Assembly: GCA_947174225.1 (NCBI GenBank)
Contig: CAMWIF010000041.1
Coordinates: forward strand, 1 to 11,393
Direction: 5' to 3'
Length of the DNA stretch: 11,393 nt
Source of the DNA: an uncultured Porphyromonadaceae bacterium
GTDB taxonomy: Bacteria; Bacteroidota; Bacteroidia; Bacteroidales; Muribaculaceae
A model generated the notes under the pieces. The model did no database searches. It was given only the letters and a program-made list of their open reading frames with translations, and had not been told where the DNA came from. Positions 5,806 through 11,393 of the stretch are shown one piece after another. The position numbers and the translations under genes were made by a program. Within the stretch, counting starts at the first letter, position 1. Each line of letters begins with the position of its first letter.

Positions 5806-7958
5806 AGCCGATTTCTTCTCGCATATTCAATCTTATGGTGACAATGGCAGTAGGTGTGACTGCCATTGGAGGTGTCGGGTCTGCTTCTGTTTCGGCAAGT
5901 CCACAGACCACCCAGAAAAAGACCACACCCGTAAAAAAGACTACCACTACTGATAAGAAAGGAACCGGCACACAGAAGGCATCCGGCACGAAAACTACTC
6001 CTGCTAAAACTGCAACCAACAAAAAGACCGGTACCACTTCTAAGTCTACACCTGCTTCCAAAGGCACTGGTTCGGGCAAAGGAACAGGAGGCAATAAAGC
6101 TAACACAACTTCCAAAGGCGGGGCATCGGCTAAGGCTGGCGGTGCAACTAAAGGTACCACGGGAACTAAGTCGACTACAGCAACCAAGTCTACCACTGGA
6201 AACAAGTCTGCCACTGCGCAAAAGAGAAGGCAAGTCACAGTCAAGCCTGAGACCTCAGCAGATGTCAAGAAGCGCCAAGAAGCCACCCAACAGGAGATCC
6301 GACTTACCGAGCAGCAGATTAAGGATAATGAACTTCAGGTTAAGAATGGTCTTAGTGAGCTTGGGAAATTGCAGGGCGATATAAGCGTATCAAAAAATAA
6401 AATAGCTTCCACCACCTCGCAGATCACCAGCATCAACAGCAAGATCACGGGCTTGGAGCAGGGCATCACATCCAATGAGAAGGATTTGCAGAAGCTACGC
6501 GATGAATATCTTAAAGCGGTGAAGAAGATGCGTCTTGCCCGTAAGGGAAATTCCGCTCTGACTTTCATATTCGCTTCCGAGAATTTCAACCAGGCTCTGC
6601 GCCGTATGCGTTATTTGAAGCAGTTTTCCGAATGGAAAGACCGTCAGTCAGCCGCTATAGATCTTAAGACAGAGCAATTGAAATCACAGCGTGAGGCGTT
6701 GGCAAAGGCACGTAACGAGCATAATGAGATACTGAAACGTCAGAAGACCGAACAAACTACCTTGGAACAGCAGTTTTCGAGGCAGGATGCCATTGTGGCT
6801 GATTTGAAACAGAACGGTGCAGCATTGAAGAGCCATTTGTCGAAGAAACAGGCTGAGGCCAACCAGCTTAATAACAGGATAGCGCAGCTTATCGCGGAAG
6901 AACAGCGGAGAGCTGAGGAAGCACGTAGAGCTGCCGAAGAGAAAGCCCGAAAGGAAGCCGAAGCAAAGGCAAGAAGAGAGGCTGAGGAGAGGGCAAGAAG
7001 GGAAGCAGAAGAGAGAGCAAGGCGAGAAGCCGAAGCACGCAGGGCAGAGGAGCAGCGTCTTGCACAGGAAAAGGCAGCTGCTGAAAAAGCCGCTGCTGAG
7101 AAGTTGGCTGCTGAGAAAGCTGCGGCAGAGAAACTTGCTGCTGAGAAAGCCGCTGCTGCAAAACTTGCCGCTGAAAAGGCTGCGGCTGCTAAAACTGCTG
7201 CCGAGAAAGCTGCTGCCAAGAAAGCAGCGGAGAAAGCTGCCGCCGAAAAGGCAGCTGCTGAAAAAGCCGCCGCTGAGAAGGCTGCTGCCGAAAAGGCAGC
7301 AAATGAGCGACTGCTTGCCCAGCAGAAAGAGGCTGCAAAGGCTGCCAAGAAAAAGGAATCCTCAAAAAAGAAGGATAAGAATAAGAAGTCAAAGGAGGAG
7401 GAAAAGAATAACCAGAGCTATGCCGAAGCGCGGAAACGTCGTCCCAAGGGAGATAGGAGCTCTGTGGCGGGTGTAGATGACAAGGTAGCTGTAGTGACAC
7501 CCAAAGCATCGGAAAGCAGTGCTAAGAGCAGTCCGAGACCAGGCAGCGACTTTGCGGCTATGAAAGGCAAACTGCCCCATCCGGTGTCGGGTACATTCAG
7601 GGTCACAAGTCGTTTCGGACGCCAGTCCCTCCCTGAATTGCCGGATATTATCTATGATAATCCCGGTATAGATGCTGAAGTGGCTGCCGGAGCATCGGCT
7701 ATCGCGATATACGGTGGCAAAGTGTCGGGTGTATATATGATACCCGGCTACAATACGGTCGTGATTGTAAACCACGGAAGTTACTATACAGTTTATGGCA
7801 ACATCTCTTCCCCTTCTGTAAAGGTTGGAGATCAGGTGAAGGCTGGTCAGGGCTTAGGTGCTTTAGCTCCTGACGAAGATAACCACAGTCGCAGCTCAAT
7901 CCACTTTGAGGTATGGCGTAACCGAGAGAAGCTCAATCCTCTTGAGTGGATTCGGTGA
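5802..7958 (+). CDS. EnvC-like murein hydrolase activator with degenerate LytM domain
   Basis: A 718-residue exported coiled-coil protein likely to bind and activate an N-acetylmuramoyl-L-alanine amidase during septum splitting. Order of parts: signal peptide (1-33, cleavage near SVSA-SP); Thr/Lys/Gly/Ser-rich segment (about 35-145); coiled coil (about 150-365), including the family stretch LRDEYLKAVKKMRLARKGN and FIFASENFNQALRRMRYLKQ; TolA-like Ala/Glu/Lys/Arg helix (about 368-512); Lys-rich linker; LytM/M23 domain (about 588-718). The zinc site is degenerate: the usual HxGxD reads NPGID (620-624), YAHL reads YGNI (665-668), and HLHFE reads SIHFE (699-703). Only Asp 624 and His 701 remain, so it is probably not itself an endopeptidase. 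Homologues are usually nearer 400-450 residues, so both low-complexity segments are large additions. It is last in the operon, translationally coupled to the preceding gene, and ends overlapping the flippase gene. Confidence 0.93.
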   Translation: MKPISSRIFNLMVTMAVGVTAIGGVGSASVSASPQTTQKKTTPVKKTTTTDKKGTGTQKASGTKTTPAKTATNKKTGTTSKSTPASKGTGSGKGTGGNKANTTSKGGASAKAGGATKGTTGTKSTTATKSTTGNKSATAQKRRQVTVKPETSADVKKRQEATQQEIRLTEQQIKDNELQVKNGLSELGKLQGDISVSKNKIASTTSQITSINSKITGLEQGITSNEKDLQKLRDEYLKAVKKMRLARKGNSALTFIFASENFNQALRRMRYLKQFSEWKDRQSAAIDLKTEQLKSQREALAKARNEHNEILKRQKTEQTTLEQQFSRQDAIVADLKQNGAALKSHLSKKQAEANQLNNRIAQLIAEEQRRAEEARRAAEEKARKEAEAKARREAEERARREAEERARREAEARRAEEQRLAQEKAAAEKAAAEKLAAEKAAAEKLAAEKAAAAKLAAEKAAAAKTAAEKAAAKKAAEKAAAEKAAAEKAAAEKAAAEKAANERLLAQQKEAAKAAKKKESSKKKDKNKKSKEEEKNNQSYAEARKRRPKGDRSSVAGVDDKVAVVTPKASESSAKSSPRPGSDFAAMKGKLPHPVSGTFRVTSRFGRQSLPELPDIIYDNPGIDAEVAAGASAIAIYGGKVSGVYMIPGYNTVVIVNHGSYYTVYGNISSPSVKVGDQVKAGQGLGALAPDEDNHSRSSIHFEVWRNREKLNPLEWIR
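5904..6236 (+). repeat. Thr/Lys/Gly low-complexity segment in the EnvC-like gene
   Basis: Codons for about residues 35-145 encode short irregular repeats of the types TTxKKT, KSTT and SKGTG. The segment follows directly on the signal peptide and is very basic and probably disordered. It could act as a flexible tether or bind anionic polymers such as peptidoglycan or lipopolysaccharide; that is inference. Confidence 0.75.
6903..7301 (+). repeat. TolA-like degenerate tandem repeats in the EnvC-like gene
   Basis: Two adjoining repeat blocks lie within the reading frame. Residues 368-418 (6903-7055) repeat units like RREAEERA, and residues 422-500 (7065-7301) repeat five-residue units AAAEK with variants LAAEK, AAAAK and TAAEK. 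At the DNA level the units are imperfect (mixed GCT/GCC/GCA and GAG/GAA codons), so this is an old, diverging repeat rather than a recent expansion. The predicted product is a long single alpha helix, as in domain II of TolA. Confidence 0.85.
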
Positions 7959-9423
7959 TGTCAGAAGTGCGTGACAGTTTCTTGCGTAAGACAATAAATG
8001 CGTAAATGATTGAAATGACTGTGAGCACTGTCATTATTGAATATGATAATGCCACGGATTCAATCAGAGAAGCGTAAAACACCAGTGTGCCTATGGCGAT
8101 GGCAAGACCGAGATTGATCGCAGACTCTTTGCTAAATCTATAATCATACATATGTCGATTGACAATGTAATAGAGAATCAGGCAACTCAGATTGTCTGCT
8201 ACCAATGCATATCCCAGACCGATAAGCCCGAAGAAGTAGTAGAAAATGCAGCTGTACGCTAAGGTCATACCGTTGCAAATAATTCCCTCGAACCAGAAGA
8301 ACAGTTTCCGGTTGCCCTTTGCAAAGGATATGTAGCCCATGGGAATTGATAGTGCTCTTATCAGGATGCCTAACCCCATCCATCTCATAAGAGGGGTAAT
8401 GGTAAGAAATTCCGAAGTCAGGAGAAGTCGAATTACAATAGGGGCTGTGAGAATAAGAAGGGTACTTGCCGGCGTGATTATCAGGGCGACGATTTCGGTC
8501 TGGCGATTAACTACGTTTCTCATCTCATTATTATCTGACGCTACCTTTGACAGACGTGGGAAATAATCCATAGCCATAGCTGTGAATACCATACCGGAAT
8601 ATTGGTTGGTGACGGAATTAGCAGCCTGATACAGACCCACAGCATCGGTTGACCCATAGTTTTTTATAAAGATATTGGTAAGGTATTGCACGAGCGACAT
8701 TATCAGGTCATTTGCCATAAGAAGAAGTCCTAAGACTACTAAGGTCTTCACTATCGGTTTATGGCTTTGCCATATGAACTTGACGTTAGGCAGTTTTATG
8801 GATCGGCTCAGTGAGAAGGAATAAAAGAGATACATTGCCAAAGCCAATACTACCATAGCGGGCACAATGCCATCGTCGCCAAAGAAATAATATAGGGGTA
8901 CACCTACCACCAATCCTGTTATACCGCCTATTAGGGATGCTACCGATATGCGTTTCACCTCCTGAATACCTTGCAGAATGGAAAGTTTTCCATTGTATGC
9001 CACACTCAGTCCTACCACTGCTCCGAGAAGAATAAATTGCAATGTCATCCTATCATTGCCGAAAGTCACCCTGCTTAAGAAGGATGAGAAGAGTATGCAG
9101 ATGAGAGCGCCGACGATTGCCGTGGCTGTTATGAGCTGACGCGCTATAGAGATGGTGGTGACAAGTGCCTCCGGATCCTCATTCTTGGATGCCGTTTCTT
9201 TTACGATGGCTAAGTTGAGACCTAAGGAGGCGAAACGCTGTATGGTTGTGGCTGAAGAGGCAAAGAGTGCGGAGATACCCATACCTGCCGGTCCGAGGAG
9301 CATAGCCACCAATTTACCTCTGACAAGATTGATGAGCACATGAAACACCTGTACCCCTCCGAACAAGGATGTCCCGCGAAGAATATTACGGTAAGAGTTG
9401 GCATCTTTCTTTCCCATAATCAT
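7933..9423 (-). CDS. Wzx-like polysaccharide flippase (O-antigen translocase type)
   Basis: A 496-residue polytopic inner-membrane protein of the polysaccharide transporter / MOP superfamily, which flips undecaprenyl-linked oligosaccharide units to the periplasm. The N-terminus is characteristic of this group: GTSLFGGVQVFHVLINLVRG then KLVAMLLGPAGMGI (17-50). About 12 hydrophobic segments are visible, for example near 95-113, 128-143, 162-181, 186-203, 227-246, 310-333, 345-362, 377-399, 403-421, 435-451 and 459-478, with a charged C-terminal tail. The start is either ATG at 9421-9423, directly after the upstream TGA, or ATG two codons later (MGKKD), which looks more typical. It is third in a glycosyltransferase operon, suggesting O-antigen, capsule or exopolysaccharide assembly. 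The last 26 bases overlap the end of envC on the other strand. No polymerase gene is seen in the window. Confidence 0.93.
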   Translation of the reverse strand: MIMGKKDANSYRNILRGTSLFGGVQVFHVLINLVRGKLVAMLLGPAGMGISALFASSATTIQRFASLGLNLAIVKETASKNEDPEALVTTISIARQLITATAIVGALICILFSSFLSRVTFGNDRMTLQFILLGAVVGLSVAYNGKLSILQGIQEVKRISVASLIGGITGLVVGVPLYYFFGDDGIVPAMVVLALAMYLFYSFSLSRSIKLPNVKFIWQSHKPIVKTLVVLGLLLMANDLIMSLVQYLTNIFIKNYGSTDAVGLYQAANSVTNQYSGMVFTAMAMDYFPRLSKVASDNNEMRNVVNRQTEIVALIITPASTLLILTAPIVIRLLLTSEFLTITPLMRWMGLGILIRALSIPMGYISFAKGNRKLFFWFEGIICNGMTLAYSCIFYYFFGLIGLGYALVADNLSCLILYYIVNRHMYDYRFSKESAINLGLAIAIGTLVFYASLIESVALSYSIMTVLTVISIIYAFIVLRKKLSRTSDITESTQED

Positions 9424-10257
9424 TCAACCAAATATCTTTTGTGGATGTGTTGTGGCTTGCCACCATCCGTACAGAAGCGGTTTAAGACAGGATAATATGG
9501 ATACCTGCGTTGCCTTTGAAGAACGCCAACCTTTCAGAATCACTCGAAGAAAAGCGGTGTTTGGATAAAGGCGTTTGATGACTGCTCCCTGAGCGCGAAG
9601 TACGGAGGGGGTAGCCATAAGTCTAAGTCCGGTGGTATTGCTATCGTTATGGGTTGCGATGAGGTGTGGAAAGAAGCTGCCTTTAAGTCCGGATGCCAAC
9701 AGGTCGTGTATCCATAGCTCCTCCTCGCCGCTACCGAAACGTGTGTTGCCGAGACCGAAATTCTCATTAAACCGTATTCCGGACTCAATCACGGGTCTGC
9801 GTCGGAAAGCAATTTCAATAGAGGAGATATAATATCCCTTGGCTGGTTTTGCAAGAGAAAATGAGAAATCGGGATAAGTTTTCTCAAAACTGCCGTCGGA
9901 ACCTATATATTTAAAGGTCGCTATATCGACATTGGGATTAGCTTCGAAGGTAGAAATTATATTCTTAAATCCATCCGGAGTAAATGAGATGTCGTCGTCT
10001 GCGATAAGGCAAAGCGGTGCGGTGGCATTGTCAATGGCAAAGTTCCTGTTGACGGATAAGCCTTTAGTTGGGGTGAATATTATCCTTAGGTCGTCGCGTA
10101 TCAATTTATCGGGCACAGGGAGTGAGGCATGACCCGGACATTGACACGATACCAAATATCTTACCTCTTGTATATGAGGAAGCATCATTCGGCTTAGTCG
10201 TGTCAGTCCCTCTTCACCGAAAGAGGATATAAGCACCTCTAACTTACAATTTCCCAT
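9424..10257 (-). CDS. Family 2 glycosyltransferase
   Basis: A 277-residue GT-A-fold enzyme, probably adding a sugar to a lipid-linked surface glycan in the cytoplasm. Visible marks are the N-terminal strand LEVLISSFGEEGL (6-18), KGLSVNRNFAID (65-76), the metal-binding triad ADDDI (86-90), and a C-terminal acidic motif GSGEEELWIHDLLASG (175-190), where the ED-type residues probably include the catalytic base. No membrane helix is obvious. It differs clearly from the GT2 at 1092-1838, which has NAGD in place of DDD, so the two are not recent duplicates. It lies 29 bases after the GT-B-type gene, and its TGA touches the flippase ATG, so all three are probably cotranscribed. The region before the ATG is A/T-rich with no Shine-Dalgarno sequence. 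Sugar specificity is unknown. Confidence 0.92.
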   Translation of the reverse strand: MGNCKLEVLISSFGEEGLTRLSRMMLPHIQEVRYLVSCQCPGHASLPVPDKLIRDDLRIIFTPTKGLSVNRNFAIDNATAPLCLIADDDISFTPDGFKNIISTFEANPNVDIATFKYIGSDGSFEKTYPDFSFSLAKPAKGYYISSIEIAFRRRPVIESGIRFNENFGLGNTRFGSGEEELWIHDLLASGLKGSFFPHLIATHNDSNTTGLRLMATPSVLRAQGAVIKRLYPNTAFLRVILKGWRSSKATQVSILSCLKPLLYGWWQATTHPQKIFG

Positions 10258-10286
10258 ATAATAGGTTATTAAGACAATATACTTTG

Positions 10287-11381
10287 TTATCGTTGCCAGG
10301 CGTTGAGGAAGCGGTCAGCTACAATACTGACATCGTTATTCTTCTCCACTATCTTACGCCCTTCACTCCCCATCTTAATCAATGGCGAGGGATCAAGGAT
10401 GAGGGAACGCAGACGTTCCTTTAAAGGGGGTTCGAGGGGTGAGAGGGAGAAGAGTGGACGAGAGGAATGATGGTTGATGTAGTCGTAATATTCCGGCTGT
10501 GCTCCGGTACCTACGGCTTTGCCTAAAGCCATAGCCTGAAGCGCGTTTGTAGCAGGAGAATAGGCGTAGAACTGATCCAAGACGAGGTGGCTCTCTTTCA
10601 TTCGCTGGAGATATTCCTTCAGCGGTAGATTTCGTACACATTCCACCTGCACTTTCCCCAGCATTTCTCTTTCGAGTTCCTTGGCTATAGAGAGCATATA
10701 GGCAGTGCCTTTCTGTATCTCCATACCACCACGAATGCCGATGAATATTTTTAGAGGTCTATCCAAATCTAAGGATTCGAACGAAAGATAGGAGAGATCT
10801 ACGGGGAGGTTTGTGAAAGTAACCTTGTCGCCCAATATCGGACGTGCAGCCATATCGTATTCCGGGAGGACAGCCATTGCCCCGTCCAAATGATCATAGA
10901 AGTAAGTATTCCATTCCCGATTTGGCGTGGCTAACCAACCGTTCATTCTTTGCGGAGTGGTTTTGTGGAATTCTGTAGACTGGTCGCCAATCTTAAATTC
11001 AGAATATTTGAAAATCTTGTTGTCGGCACAGGCTTTCACAAAAAAATAATCATCGCTTGCCAACGACAGGAACCTGCGTCCGTTCTGCTGTTTAATCTTG
11101 TCGAAGAAATACTTGATTTTACCGGGACGAAGATTCAGAAAATTCGGATTTATGAATTGCACCACATCATATCCCTTGAGCTGAGGCAAGACAGAGAAAA
11201 GGTTAAATAGATAACGTAACGAACCGGTGAGACCGGGTTTACGCTCCACAAAGATATCTGCCTCCGTCTGGAGATAACCACCACGGTCGGAGAGCACAGT
11301 CACGTCATGTCCCTTTTGCCTTAAATCTGCTGCCAGACATGCGTGGAGATTAGAATAGTCGCCGATAAAAAGAATCTTCAT
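10287..11381 (-). CDS. GT-B-type glycosyltransferase
   Basis: A complete 364-residue protein with the two-Rossmann-domain look of GT-B enzymes. The N-terminal domain begins MKILFIGDYSNLHACLAADL followed by GHDVTVLSDRGG (24-35). The C-terminal donor-binding domain includes KIFIGIRGG (211-219) and the stretch LDQFYAYSPATNALQAMALGKAV (268-290), then GAQPEYYDYI (293-302). This matches the place of the GT4 E-x7-E motif, but both glutamates are absent (Tyr 273 and Gln 282 stand there); Glu 297 may bind the donor instead. I believe this is a subgroup feature rather than decay, as the rest is intact. AAGGAT lies just before the ATG at 11379-11381. It is the first gene visible in the polysaccharide group; further genes and the promoter probably lie to the right. 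Substrates are unknown. Confidence 0.87.
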   Translation of the reverse strand: MKILFIGDYSNLHACLAADLRQKGHDVTVLSDRGGYLQTEADIFVERKPGLTGSLRYLFNLFSVLPQLKGYDVVQFINPNFLNLRPGKIKYFFDKIKQQNGRRFLSLASDDYFFVKACADNKIFKYSEFKIGDQSTEFHKTTPQRMNGWLATPNREWNTYFYDHLDGAMAVLPEYDMAARPILGDKVTFTNLPVDLSYLSFESLDLDRPLKIFIGIRGGMEIQKGTAYMLSIAKELEREMLGKVQVECVRNLPLKEYLQRMKESHLVLDQFYAYSPATNALQAMALGKAVGTGAQPEYYDYINHHSSRPLFSLSPLEPPLKERLRSLILDPSPLIKMGSEGRKIVEKNNDVSIVADRFLNAWQR

Positions 11382-11393
11382 ATCCTTAAAACG

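Noticed and set aside
6740..7348. Open frame of 202 codons on the minus strand, rich in Ala, Ser and Phe.
   Set aside because: It is the complement of the Ala/Glu/Lys repeat of the EnvC-like gene; codons such as GCT/GAG read backwards give Ser/Ala/Phe and few stops. No start context or family match.
7060..7476. Open frame of 138 codons on the plus strand in another frame of the EnvC-like gene.
   Set aside because: Frame-shifted reading of the same repeat, giving a Leu/Arg/Lys-rich product with no recognisable fold.

Overview
The window looks like a chromosomal segment of a Bacteroidales bacterium (phylum Bacteroidota). This rests on the gene content (trimeric dUTPase, TPR protein, DUF4292-type protein and EnvC-like protein in a row; an AraC regulator and Wzx flippase of the kind common in gut Bacteroidales), on several upstream boxes that fit the Bacteroidota -7 consensus TAnnTTTG, and on A/T-rich start regions mostly without a strong Shine-Dalgarno sequence. 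A Muribaculaceae-like gut organism is a reasonable guess, but the sequence alone does not settle the family.

Left part (1-1900). A hairpin with a T-tract (22-56) probably ends a plus-strand transcript from outside the window. A second hairpin with the same arms lies just past the end of an AraC-type regulator (minus strand, 120-1013). Upstream of the regulator is a stand-alone family 2 glycosyltransferase of the WcaE-like type (minus, 1092-1838). Each minus-strand gene has its own candidate promoter.

Middle part (1839-7958, plus strand). A 400-base A/T-rich intergenic region carries divergent promoters for the glycosyltransferase and for a 55-residue 2x[4Fe-4S] ferredoxin (2239-2406), which is followed by a clear intrinsic terminator. 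Next come dut (2617-3063), a TPR-repeat exported protein with a TTG start (3121-4920), a LolA/LolB-like DUF4292-type protein (4954-5805) and an EnvC-like LytM protein (5802-7958). The last two overlap by ATGA. The three genes after dut all encode exported proteins and probably form one envelope-maintenance operon with dut as first gene. The EnvC-like protein has a degenerate zinc site, as expected of an amidase activator, and carries two large low-complexity inserts: a Thr/Lys/Gly-rich N-terminal segment and a TolA-like Ala/Glu/Lys helix.

Right part (7933-11381, minus strand). A three-gene surface-polysaccharide group is read right to left: a GT-B-type glycosyltransferase, a family 2 glycosyltransferase and a Wzx-like flippase. 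The genes are tightly packed (29-base gap, then TGA directly followed by ATG), and their promoter lies to the right of the window. The flippase ends tail-to-tail with envC, overlapping it by 26 bases, so the two operons converge with no room for a terminator between them.

I found no tRNA, rRNA, CRISPR array, insertion sequence or phage gene. Nothing here is clearly a new system. The most unusual items are the architecture of the EnvC-like protein and the conserved-looking dut/TPR/DUF4292/EnvC block.
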